Assembly (NCBI GenBank): GCA_020847175.1
Contig: JADLCM010000019.1
Coordinates: forward strand, 1 to 64,000
Source of the DNA: Phycisphaerales bacterium
GTDB taxonomy: Bacteria; Planctomycetota; Phycisphaerae; Phycisphaerales; UBA1924
DNA: 64,000 nucleotides
Direction of reading: 5' to 3'
Each line of letters starts with the position of its first letter. Position 1 is the first letter of the stretch. The translations under genes and the position numbers were made by a program. Positions 36,967 through 45,321 of this stretch are shown piece after piece. Under the pieces are notes generated by a model. That model was not told the origin of the DNA and made no database searches. It worked only from the letters and a program-made list of their open reading frames with translations.

Positions 36967-37404
36967 ATGATTCCCTTCTTTACAGGCTTCGCGGTCATCG
37001 TGTGGATGCTCGCCGCGTTCTACCGGCGCAGGTGGCAGTCGTTCGCCTCCATCCTGCTCGCCATGCTCTTCATGGCCGGACTCATCCGGTTTCACAGTTA
37101 CATGGGCGAGGTGACTGAAGGGCGCATCTACACGCCGGTGCTGCGTCACGTCCTCATCGGATACGCCTGCTTCGTGGGGGTCACCGGGCTCTTCCTGGCC
37201 TGCATCCCGCGGGCGTTTCCGCGCGGCTGCTGTCAGGGGTGCGGGTACGACCTCGCGGGCCTGCATCACCTGCGCATGTGCCCGGAATGCGCGACCTCGG
37301 TCCGCGAGTCGCTGGCCCGCGCCGCGCGCCGGCACGGCCCTACCGGCGAGCCACCCGCACCACCACCCCGAGCCCCAGAATCGCCAGCGGCAGGCCCGCG
37401 ATGA
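36967..37404 (+). CDS. Small membrane protein with a C-terminal zinc ribbon
   Basis: 145 residues with three hydrophobic spans (about 3-20, 28-45 and 62-80), then CCQGCGYDLAGLHHLRMCPECA, written here in two parts: CQGCGYDL and CPEC, a four-Cys zinc ribbon. Membrane proteins with this CxxCGYDLxG...CPEC tail are frequent in planctomycete genomes and have no assigned role. The 3' end (Pro-rich) overlaps the convergent GldG-like gene by 65 bp, tail to tail. Confidence 0.78.
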   Translation: MIPFFTGFAVIVWMLAAFYRRRWQSFASILLAMLFMAGLIRFHSYMGEVTEGRIYTPVLRHVLIGYACFVGVTGLFLACIPRAFPRGCCQGCGYDLAGLHHLRMCPECATSVRESLARAARRHGPTGEPPAPPPRAPESPAAGPR

Positions 37405-39469
37405 TGAGCCAGCCCAGCAGCCGCTGACGCCCCTCGCTCATCGGACGCACCCGCGCCACGGCCCGCGCCGCGGGCCCCGGCGCGATCAGGTCATCCTGCC
37501 CCGCGAGCCACGAGATCGACGCGTCGAAGAACTCGGAGTTGCCCGGGTTCGCGAGCACCGTGCGTCCGTCCTCGGTCACCGAGGGCAGTGTCTGCGAGTC
37601 GAAGAACCAGCCGTTGGCGCCCACCACGACCAGGCGCTGGTTCACCCCGTCGCGCAGCCGGCGCTCGGCGAAGTACGCCACGGTCCACGGCCCGCGCAGG
37701 TCATCCACGCCCTCGTTCGGCGTGGGCAGGCCCGCCCCCGCGGCGGCCTCGACCCGCTGCTGCGCGAAGAACCTCCAGAGCCCCAGCCACTCGGCCTCCG
37801 CCCACGCCCCCGCCCGCGCCACCTCGATCGCGGGCACGCGCATCACGTCGTCGTGCCCGGGCAGCGTCGAGAGAGGCAGGCACCAGCGCAGCACCGTGGG
37901 CAGACCTTTGACGGCGCCCAGCACCGCGTGCTCACCCTCCAATGCCTGCACCCGCATCGTCGCGTCAACCTGCGCCCCCTGGGGCGTCTGCGTCAGGCCC
38001 AGGATGGGTCGCCCCGAGTCGGCCCTCAGCCCGAAGTCCCCGAGCACCGCCGCGGCGTCGTCGGTCCCTCCCCACGACGGCGCGGGCGAGGGCGCGAGCG
38101 AGACCAGCAGCGGCTTGCCCGCATCGACGACCAGGTGCAGGGCGCGCCCCAGCGCCGCGGCCCGGGCCGGCCCCGAGAGGCCCGCATCCTGCCCGATGCC
38201 GCTGCTTGCGTCGGTGCCCAGCGCCACGTAGACCACGGGCCTGCGGCCATCCGGGTCCGCAGCGCTCAGCACAGGCATCGCGGGGCGCTGCGTCACCGGC
38301 CACTCGACAAACGTCACCCGGCGCAGTTCCAGGCGCGCCCGCATGGCGTTCATCGCGCCTGATTCAAGCAGCGAGGCGCTCCCCTCGGCGTGCATCAGCA
38401 CCACGATCGGCGCATCCGGGTTGACCAGCGTGCCGAGCGCCGTCGTCACCACATCCTCGGCGTGCCGGCGCAGGCTGCCCCCCGTCACGTCCTCGGCCCC
38501 GGGCGGAAAGAGCGCATCGAGGCTGATCGCCGTCAGCCCCAGTTCGGGCGGGCCGATGATGATCGCGGCGGGCCCGCGCTCCAGCAGGCGGGCGACGCGC
38601 AGCACATCGGGGCGCGTGAGCCGCGCCAGTTCATCGGCGCCGAGGCGCATCCGCTCGCGCAGCGGGCCGATCGCCCCTGCGATCGCCTCGACCCGGGCCC
38701 GCGCTTCCCCGGGCAGCGTGCCCGTCGCCGAGGCCCCGAGGTCTCCCTCCAGGGACGCCAGGTCCGCATCCAGCCGGGTCAGCGCCGCGCGCAACATGCC
38801 CGCGGCGTCATCGAGCGCCCCCACCGGCACGCCCCCGACCTGCGCCTCCCCGCGCGTCCGGGCCTCTGCGCGCCGCTGGCGCGCCTGCGAGGCGAGAATC
38901 CGCACCACCCCCGCGCGCATGTCAAATGCCTTGCGCGCTGCGTCCGCATCGGCCCCGCCCGGCAGCGCGTCGCGCGCCTGTTCAAAGACCGGGCTCCACG
39001 AGCCCAGCGCCGCCGCCCCCTCCTCCAGTGTGAGCGAGGCGCGATCCAGCGCACCCTGCCACGCGCCGACCTGCGCCTGGTCGCGCGCCGCGAGCCCCTT
39101 GAGCACGTCCATGTAGGTCGCCTGCCCCTCGGGCGAGAGCGTGTCCACGGGCGTGAACGCGAAGGGCCCGTGCGCCCGGTCCATCTCCCGCAGCAGGTCG
39201 AACACCTCGCGCTGCGCCGCGCGTCCCGGCACGCCGGGGGTCCCTTCCGGCGCTGACCACGGCCCCGCGAGCACCAGGCGGCACGGGCCGGGCACCCGTT
39301 CCAGCGCGCGCAGGGCCCGCGCCGAGAGCCCCTGGTCGCCCCAGGCGGTGACATCCCAGCGCGGCATCTCCCGCGAGGTCGCGACGATCACCCCGGCGCA
39401 GCCGAGGGTCGCCGCCAGCGCGATCGCGCCCGCCCGCACGCCGAACCGGAAGCGCCGCGAGCGGTTCAT
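37340..39469 (-). CDS. GldG-like ABC-associated extracytoplasmic protein
   Basis: 709 residues. Topology: an N-terminal membrane anchor (FGVRAGAIALAATLGCAGVIVA), a large extracytoplasmic domain and a C-terminal span (LLGWLIIAGLPLAILGLGVV) before a basic end. This is the layout of GldG/ABC_transp_aux proteins that accompany GldA and GldF. Visible pieces: an N-terminal domain with a thioredoxin-like look (PCRLVLAGPWSAPEG) and late LVVVGANGWFFDSQ and LANPGNSEFFDASISWLAGQ, which are typical for the family. ATG 39469 overlaps the permease stop (ATGA). In other bacteria such systems take part in gliding or envelope processes; the role here is unknown. Confidence 0.85.
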   Translation of the reverse strand: MNRSRRFRFGVRAGAIALAATLGCAGVIVATSREMPRWDVTAWGDQGLSARALRALERVPGPCRLVLAGPWSAPEGTPGVPGRAAQREVFDLLREMDRAHGPFAFTPVDTLSPEGQATYMDVLKGLAARDQAQVGAWQGALDRASLTLEEGAAALGSWSPVFEQARDALPGGADADAARKAFDMRAGVVRILASQARQRRAEARTRGEAQVGGVPVGALDDAAGMLRAALTRLDADLASLEGDLGASATGTLPGEARARVEAIAGAIGPLRERMRLGADELARLTRPDVLRVARLLERGPAAIIIGPPELGLTAISLDALFPPGAEDVTGGSLRRHAEDVVTTALGTLVNPDAPIVVLMHAEGSASLLESGAMNAMRARLELRRVTFVEWPVTQRPAMPVLSAADPDGRRPVVYVALGTDASSGIGQDAGLSGPARAAALGRALHLVVDAGKPLLVSLAPSPAPSWGGTDDAAAVLGDFGLRADSGRPILGLTQTPQGAQVDATMRVQALEGEHAVLGAVKGLPTVLRWCLPLSTLPGHDDVMRVPAIEVARAGAWAEAEWLGLWRFFAQQRVEAAAGAGLPTPNEGVDDLRGPWTVAYFAERRLRDGVNQRLVVVGANGWFFDSQTLPSVTEDGRTVLANPGNSEFFDASISWLAGQDDLIAPGPAARAVARVRPMSEGRQRLLGWLIIAGLPLAILGLGVVVRVARR

Positions 39470-40185
39470 CGCCACCTCCGCGAGGCAAGCGCCAGGTACG
39501 CGAGCGTGACGAACCACGCCGAGAGCGCGATGAAGTACGCGACGTGCGACAGGTCGATGACGCCGCGGGCGAAATCACCCAGCCGGGTCGGTATCGACAG
39601 GCGGCGCAGCACTTCAGCCGCCCCGGCCCAGCGCGGAATGAGAATGTCCGGCCCGGCGAGCATCACGAGGAGCAGCAGAAACGCGCCGAGGAAGGCGAGG
39701 GTCTGGCTGGAGGTCAGGGCCGAAACCAGGGCGCCCGCCGCGAGATACAGCGCGCCCACGAGCACCAGCGAGAGATAGCCCGCGACGATGGGCCCCGCGT
39801 CCGGCGGGCGGTCGGAGAGCGCCGCGAGCAGGGGCACGTACAGCAGCGACGGCGCGATCATCGACAGCAGAAAGAGAAGGCCGCCCAGGTACTTCCCGGC
39901 GCACACCGCGGCGTCGCTGACCGGGCTCGTCAGAAGGGGCTCGATGGTCCCCGTGCGGGCCTCTTCGCTCAGGAGGCGCATCGACACCGCGGGGCAGATG
40001 ACGATGAGCAGGGCGCCGGTTGCCGAGAAGTAGTCGCGCATCGAGGCGATCTCTCCGGGGCGCAGCGCCGCCGCCGCGAACACCACCCCGCTGATCAGCG
40101 CCCCGAGCGCGATCACCACCCACCCCACCGGCAGGCGGAAGAACGATGCCCACTCGCGGGCCGCGATGGTCCAGGCGCCTCTCAC
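39466..40185 (-). CDS. ABC-2 type permease, GldF-like
   Basis: 239 residues with six hydrophobic spans, beginning MRGAWTIAAREWASFFRLPVGW; a conserved ABC-2 element MRLLSEEARTGTIEPLLTSP sits after the second span. I chose GTG 40185, which overlaps the ATPase stop (GTGA), over a TTG 21 bases upstream. It is the membrane channel of the three-gene operon ATPase-permease-GldG-like protein. All three junctions are four-base overlaps, so subunits are made in step. Confidence 0.9.
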   Translation of the reverse strand: MRGAWTIAAREWASFFRLPVGWVVIALGALISGVVFAAAALRPGEIASMRDYFSATGALLIVICPAVSMRLLSEEARTGTIEPLLTSPVSDAAVCAGKYLGGLLFLLSMIAPSLLYVPLLAALSDRPPDAGPIVAGYLSLVLVGALYLAAGALVSALTSSQTLAFLGAFLLLLVMLAGPDILIPRWAGAAEVLRRLSIPTRLGDFARGVIDLSHVAYFIALSAWFVTLAYLALASRRWR

Positions 40186-41120
40186 GCGCCCTCCCGCTCG
40201 ATGCAATCCATGAACACTCGCTCCAGCGTCGGCTCGTCAAGGTGCAGCTCGCGCACCCGCACCCCGTCGAGCGCCTTGGCGATGCCTTCGCGCGGATCGC
40301 CCTCGACGATCAGCCGCACCCGCGCCCACGGCGCGCCCGGTTCACTCTCCACGTGCGCTTCCGCCACGCCGGGCACCGGGCGCAGGCGTGCCATGAGCCC
40401 CTCCAGGTCGTGTATCCCCTGCGCGAACTCCACCCATGCCCGGCGCGGGCCCGCCGCCCGCGCGACCAGCGCGTGGGGCGTGCCGTCGGCCATCACACGA
40501 CCGCGCGCGATGATGATCACCCGGTCGCATGTGCGCTCGACCTCGGCGAGAATGTGCGAACTCACCAGGAGCGTGCGTTCCGCGCCGATCTCCCGGATCA
40601 GCCGTCTCATCTCCACGATCTGCGTGGGGTCGAGCCCGTTCGCCGGCTCGTCGAGGATGACCACCTTGGGGTCGTGCACCAGCGCCGCCGCCAGCCCCAC
40701 GCGCTGCCGGTAGCCCTTGCTGAGATGGGCGATGCGCCGCGTGCGGACTTCCCGCAGCCAGCAACGCTCAATCACCCGTCCCGCCGCGGCGCTGCGCTGG
40801 CGCCGCCCCACGCCGCTGAGCGCGGCACGAAACTTCAAAAAGTCTCCCACCCGCATCTCCGGATACGACGGGGCGGATTCGGGCAGGTACCCGAGCATCC
40901 TGCGGGCGCCGAGCGAATCCTCGAGGCTGTCCTTGCCGCAGAGCGAGATGCCCCCCTTGTCCGCCGGAAGGTACCCCGCCGCGATGCGGATGGTCGTGCT
41001 CTTGCCCGCCCCGTTCGGACCGAGCAATCCCGTAATTACACCGGGTGCCACATCGAACGACACGCCGCGCACGGCGTGGACCTTTCCGAACGACTTGTGG
41101 ACTTCTCGGACGCTGAGCAT
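40182..41120 (-). CDS. ABC transporter ATPase, GldA-like
   Basis: 312 residues. Walker A LGPNGAGKST, Q-loop LGYLPESAPSYPEM, signature LSKGYRQRVGLAAAL, Walker B VVILDEPANGLDP and H-loop SSHILAEVE are all intact. The LSKGYRQR signature and the C-terminal extension (LHLDEPTLERVFMDC) are typical of ABC-2/GldA-type ATPases. It powers the GldF/GldG-like partners downstream. First gene of the operon; a 275-bp divergent region separates it from the sensor gene at 41396. Confidence 0.93.
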   Translation of the reverse strand: MLSVREVHKSFGKVHAVRGVSFDVAPGVITGLLGPNGAGKSTTIRIAAGYLPADKGGISLCGKDSLEDSLGARRMLGYLPESAPSYPEMRVGDFLKFRAALSGVGRRQRSAAAGRVIERCWLREVRTRRIAHLSKGYRQRVGLAAALVHDPKVVILDEPANGLDPTQIVEMRRLIREIGAERTLLVSSHILAEVERTCDRVIIIARGRVMADGTPHALVARAAGPRRAWVEFAQGIHDLEGLMARLRPVPGVAEAHVESEPGAPWARVRLIVEGDPREGIAKALDGVRVRELHLDEPTLERVFMDCIEREGA

Positions 41121-41395
41121 GGTGAACGTGCAGGATTCGGGTTCGCTTGGCCGAAGGTTCTTTGGCAGATCGGATCGGTTGGGGTAACTACAGTGAGAAT
41201 CGGTGCACGCCAGTCTCGGATTCCCTCAAATAGGGGTGTGTTCGCATCCGAATGAAATCGCGTGCGTATCGGTTTCTCGATTGAGTTTGCGGGGCGTCAG
41301 CCGGCGAACTCGATTGTCGGTGGGTCAGTCAGGCCCGGCGCGGCGAGCCAGAACACTCGCGCGGCACGGGCGGGGCCCATGCGGAGGGTTCGGGT

Positions 41396-42913
41396 GTGAG
41401 CGCCCCGGTGGGGATGGGTCGAGGCGTGCAACCAAGTGTGCCACCTGAGGCGCCGGGCGAGGCCATTCTGGGCCTGAGCCCGGACGGCATGGCATTGTTC
41501 ACCGGCACGGGCGAACTGATCCACGCGAACGCCGCCTTCGGTGCGCTCCCCGAGGTGCTGCGACTCCGGGTCGTCGAACTGGTCACGGCTTCGGCACTCC
41601 GTCCGCCCGAGCGTCGGGGCGGGCCCCTGCCGCAGGCGCTGAGCGAAGTGGAGTTGCCCGGGGGCGCGACCTTCGAGGTTCGCGTGCTCCCGCAGGCCTC
41701 GGGCACCCATGCCCGCGCGGCGGCACTTGTCCGCGATGTGACCGAGGCGCGGAACTTCTCGCGCTGGCTCGGGCAGGTGGACCGGGCCGGCGCCGAGCTG
41801 CTCCGGTACGACGCGCAGCAGATCCGCGACATGAACGCGGTGGAACGCCTGCAACTGCTCGAGACCCGGCTGGTCAAGGCCGCCCGCGACGTGCTGCACT
41901 TCGAGAGTTTCTCGGTCTGGCTGCTGGACGAGAAGTCAGGACGGCTGGAGTGCATCATCCGCCACGGCCTGCCCGCGGAAGTCGCGAACCTGGAACTCTA
42001 CCGCGGACAGGACGGGAACGGAATCACCGGGCATGTCGCCGCCACGGGGATGAGTTACCTGTGCGACGATACCGAGTCAGACCCGCTCTTCATGCCGGGC
42101 GCGACCGGGGCGAAGTGCTCGCTGACAGTCCCCTTGAAAATCCACGAACGGGTGATCGGGATTCTGGACGCCGAAAGCACGCAGGCCCACGACTTCAACG
42201 CGGAGGACCGGACGCTCGCCGAAGCCTTCGGCCGATACGTGGCGATGGCCCTGGGCATGCTCGAACTTCTCGTGGTCGAGCGGGCTGCGACCAACGCGAC
42301 CGCCTGCGGGCGCGTGGAAGGCGAGATTCGAGAGCCGCTCGAAGATATTCTGACCGAGGTCGAATCGTTGCTCACCCGCGACGAGACCGCCAAGAGCGAA
42401 GGGTGCGGGCACGCGGCTCGCATCCGGGCCGACGTGGAGAGCATCCGCCAGAAACTGCGCGATGCCGCCGCCGGGCCGCAGACGATTCTCGGCGTCGAGC
42501 GCGCCTTGGCCAAGCGCGAGGCCGATCCGGTGCTCGCGGGCAAGCGGGTGCTCGTGGCGGACGACGAATCACGCATCCGGCGCGTGCTCGGCGATGTGCT
42601 CCGCAACCGCGGCTGCCTGGTCACGATCTGCGCGTGCGGCGAAGAAGCCATCGAAGCGATCCGGCACGCCGAACGCTTCGACCTGGTGGTCAGCGACATC
42701 AAGATGCCCGATCGCAACGGGTACGAGGTCTTCGCCGCGGCGCGGGCCAAGCTCGGCGATGTTCCCGTGATCCTCATGACCGGCTTCGGCTACGACCCGC
42801 ACCACTCCATCGTGCGCGCGAGCCAGGAGGGCCTGCAGGCCGTGCTCTTCAAGCCCTTCCAGATCGAGCGCATGGTCGATGAGGTGCGTAAGTCGCTCAC
42901 GCCGAAGCCCTGA
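41396..42913 (+). CDS. PAS/GAF sensor with a C-terminal receiver domain
   Basis: 505 residues, starting at GTG 41396 with GGAGGG ten bases upstream. Residues about 20-115 are PAS-like (ILGLSPDGMALFTGTGELIH), about 150-290 are a GAF domain (WLLDEKSGRLECIIRHGLP; GNGITGHVAATGMSYLCDD), followed by a helical segment without a recognisable histidine kinase H-box or ATPase, and residues 383-505 are a CheY-type receiver with acidic DD at 389-390, phospho-acceptor Asp434 (VVSDIKMPDRNG) and Lys486 (LFKPF). It has no output domain. The partner kinase is not encoded nearby. Confidence 0.88.
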   Translation: MSAPVGMGRGVQPSVPPEAPGEAILGLSPDGMALFTGTGELIHANAAFGALPEVLRLRVVELVTASALRPPERRGGPLPQALSEVELPGGATFEVRVLPQASGTHARAAALVRDVTEARNFSRWLGQVDRAGAELLRYDAQQIRDMNAVERLQLLETRLVKAARDVLHFESFSVWLLDEKSGRLECIIRHGLPAEVANLELYRGQDGNGITGHVAATGMSYLCDDTESDPLFMPGATGAKCSLTVPLKIHERVIGILDAESTQAHDFNAEDRTLAEAFGRYVAMALGMLELLVVERAATNATACGRVEGEIREPLEDILTEVESLLTRDETAKSEGCGHAARIRADVESIRQKLRDAAAGPQTILGVERALAKREADPVLAGKRVLVADDESRIRRVLGDVLRNRGCLVTICACGEEAIEAIRHAERFDLVVSDIKMPDRNGYEVFAAARAKLGDVPVILMTGFGYDPHHSIVRASQEGLQAVLFKPFQIERMVDEVRKSLTPKP

Positions 42914-42979
42914 GCATGACCCCAATCTTCAGCGCCCCCGCCCCGGGCAGGTCGCGCGTGCCGAGCGCCGTCGCGCCGG

Positions 42980-44146
42980 CTACACCCGGTACGCCTGGGC
43001 CACCTTGTGCAGCGCCTCTTCGACCACGCGGAAGTGCTCGTCGGACAGGTCGTGGTGCATGGGCAGGCAGAAGACCCGCTGCGAGAGCGCATCGGCGACG
43101 GGGGGGTGATCCTTCACCACGGCGCGGAAGGCCGGCTGGCGCGTGAGGCTGCGCGGGTAGTGCGTCGCCGTGGGCACGCCCTCGGCCCCCAGCGCCTTGC
43201 AGAACTCATCGCGCGTGCAGCGGACGCGGCCCAGATCGAGGCGCGCGGTGTACAGGTGCCACACGCCCTCCGCCCCGGGCGTCCGCGCCGGGGGCTCGAT
43301 GCCGCCCACCCGGGCCAGGATGGCGTCGTACCGATCGGCGTTGCGCCGGCGCTGGGCGGTCTGGTCGGCGAGGCGGTTGAGGCGCGAGCACCCGATCGCC
43401 GCGGCGATGTCGTTCAGGCGGTAGTTGTACCCCACCTGGTCATGCAGGTACTTGTCGGTCTCGCCGTGCGAGCGGAGTAGGCCGAGCTGGCGTGCCAGCG
43501 CATCGTCGTTGGTGCTCACCAGTCCGCCCTCGCCAGTCGCGAGGTTCTTCGTCGCATACAGCGAATAGGTCACCGCGTCGCCGAAGGCGCCCAGGCCCTT
43601 GCCCTTGTACGTCGCCAGGTGCGCCTGCGCCGCGTCGTAGATGACCTTGAGCCCCGCGTCGCGCGCCAGGGCCTGCACCGCGTCGATATCCACCGGCATC
43701 CCGTACAGGTGCGTGCAGGCGATCGCCGTGGTGCGCTTCGTGAGACGCCGGCGTGCATCGGCGGCGTCAATCTGCATCGTGCCCGGCAGGGCGTCGCAGA
43801 AGATCGGGTTGCCCCCCCGCGCCACCACCATGCTCACGGTCGCGATGTAGGACCACGCCGGCACGAGCACATCGTCGCCGGGCTTGAAGAGGGGCTCGTA
43901 CGCCAGTTGGAGCGCGCACGTGCCGTTGGCGCAGGTCAGGGTGTGCCTGGAGCCCGTCAGCTCGTTCCAGCGCTTCTCCAGTTCGGCGCACCGGGCGCCC
44001 TGGCGCAGGATCCCCGAACGCAGCACCGCCGTCGCCGCCTCGATGTCGTCGGGCGTCAGCGCCAAGGACATGAACGGCACGGGCTTGGCGGAGACCGGCG
44101 TCCCGCCGGAGAGGGCCAGGGCCGGAGGAGCGACGGACTGCGGCAT
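42980..44146 (-). CDS. DegT/DnrJ/EryC1/StrS-family sugar aminotransferase
   Basis: PLP-dependent aminotransferase that usually makes amino sugars for polysaccharides or antibiotics. 388 residues (usual 370-390). VIYDAAQAHLATY carries the PLP ring Asp171, and YSLYATKNLATGEGGL carries the PLP lysine Lys200 in the classic SxxxxKNLxTGEGG context. NYRLNDIAAAIGCSRL and the C-terminal region complete the fold. ATG 44146 has AGGAG eight bases upstream. Some members are dehydratases, but the lysine rules that out here. No sugar-nucleotide genes are adjacent; it is divergent from the export cassette. Confidence 0.94.
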   Translation of the reverse strand: MPQSVAPPALALSGGTPVSAKPVPFMSLALTPDDIEAATAVLRSGILRQGARCAELEKRWNELTGSRHTLTCANGTCALQLAYEPLFKPGDDVLVPAWSYIATVSMVVARGGNPIFCDALPGTMQIDAADARRRLTKRTTAIACTHLYGMPVDIDAVQALARDAGLKVIYDAAQAHLATYKGKGLGAFGDAVTYSLYATKNLATGEGGLVSTNDDALARQLGLLRSHGETDKYLHDQVGYNYRLNDIAAAIGCSRLNRLADQTAQRRRNADRYDAILARVGGIEPPARTPGAEGVWHLYTARLDLGRVRCTRDEFCKALGAEGVPTATHYPRSLTRQPAFRAVVKDHPPVADALSQRVFCLPMHHDLSDEHFRVVEEALHKVAQAYRV

Positions 44147-44220
44147 GGGAGACTCCTGGGGCGCTGGGCCCGGGAGAGCAAGGGTAGGGGGCGGGTGGAA
44201 CGGAAGCCGCCGCGCCTGCG

Positions 44221-44226
44221 TATCAT
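44221..44226 (+). promoter_or_regulatory. Possible -10 box TATCAT upstream of the export cassette
   Basis: TATCAT in the context CGTATCATGGA, identical over ten bases to the site before the gene at 36967. It lies 120 bases before the ATG at 44346. No -35 box is clear. Confidence 0.35.
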
Positions 44227-44345
44227 GGAGAACCCCGGGAGGCCCGCACAGGCGGAGCCGGACGGTTCGCCCTCCCACCTTGAGCGGAGAGCCGGGCCAT
44301 GCGGGGCCCCCACGAGTCGGATGAGGTTCGAGTTGAGGGCTGAAC

Positions 44346-45320
44346 ATGCGCGTGAGGCGAGCGGGCGTCGGTGTGGGTCTGGCTGCCTTGGCGGGCGCCG
44401 CGTTTGCGGTCGGAGCCGGTCCGATCCCGCAACCCGGGGCAAACACGGGGCCTGACGGCACGGAGAGCGTCGAGGACCTCGCCGCCCGGTTCGCGGGGGA
44501 GCGAAGCTACACCCAGGCAAGCCGGGATGCCCAGGTCGGGTTTCAGATTTCGACGCAGGTGATGCAAGTCCTGGTTCGAGGGGGCGAGCGCGTCCACGTC
44601 GATCAGGAACTCGTGATCGGCGACGCGGGCGAGGAGGCGGCCCTTCTCGAAATCCAGCGCACCCGGGCCAACACCGATCTGCCGGTGAAGCGGGCCGAGG
44701 CGGCGCTCGAACTGGCGAAGGTTGAACTCGCGCGCATGAAGGAGGCCCACAGCCGGGGCGGCGCCACCGACAACGAACTGAACCGGGCCGAGGTCTCGGA
44801 GGTGATCGCCCAGATCGATCTTGAAACGGCGAAGTGGAACCAGGCGCAGGAGGGCGCCCAGCTCGGCCGCCTCGAAAAACGCGTCGCCCGGTACAGCCTG
44901 CTCGCCCCCTTCGACGGCATCGTGGACATGGTGATCGTGGACCGGGGCGACGTGATCCGCGAGTCGGAGCCGGTGCTGCGGGTGGTGCAGATTGACCCGC
45001 TTTTGATCGACGTGCAGACGCCCATCGACATCGCCATGGGCCTCGCGCTCAAGAAGGGCGATCCGGCCTGGGTGCTGCTCGAGGTGCCCTCGAACCCCGT
45101 GCTGACGAAGGGGAAGGTGATCGAGGTGAGCCCGATGGCCAACTTCGCCGCCCGCAAACTGCGGATCCGCGTCGAAGTCGCCAACCCTGAACTCTGGCCG
45201 GCCGGGCTGGCGGCGTGGGTGCGCTTCGACAACCCCGGCGAACCCTGGAATGGCATGTTGCGCGCGGAAGCGGGCGCAGCGCCGGAACCCGCCGCCGCGG
45301 GAGCCTCCGGAGATCAATGA
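44346..45320 (+). CDS. HlyD/RND-type periplasmic adaptor
   Basis: 324 residues, with a signal peptide (VGVGLAALAGAAFAVGAG). The fold is that of a membrane-fusion protein: a first lipoyl half (VMQVLVRGGERVHVDQELVI), a long alpha-hairpin at about residues 100-180 (RAEAALELAKVELARMKEAH ... LETAKWNQAQEGAQLGRLEK), a second lipoyl half (YSLLAPFDGIVDMVIVDRGD) and a beta-barrel. It is the first gene of the four-gene cassette; the next gene starts one base after its stop. No RND pump or TolC-like channel is nearby, so the pump it serves may be the M50/SecA-like pair downstream. That is inference. Confidence 0.87.
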   Translation: MRVRRAGVGVGLAALAGAAFAVGAGPIPQPGANTGPDGTESVEDLAARFAGERSYTQASRDAQVGFQISTQVMQVLVRGGERVHVDQELVIGDAGEEAALLEIQRTRANTDLPVKRAEAALELAKVELARMKEAHSRGGATDNELNRAEVSEVIAQIDLETAKWNQAQEGAQLGRLEKRVARYSLLAPFDGIVDMVIVDRGDVIRESEPVLRVVQIDPLLIDVQTPIDIAMGLALKKGDPAWVLLEVPSNPVLTKGKVIEVSPMANFAARKLRIRVEVANPELWPAGLAAWVRFDNPGEPWNGMLRAEAGAAPEPAAAGASGDQ

Positions 45321-45321
45321 C

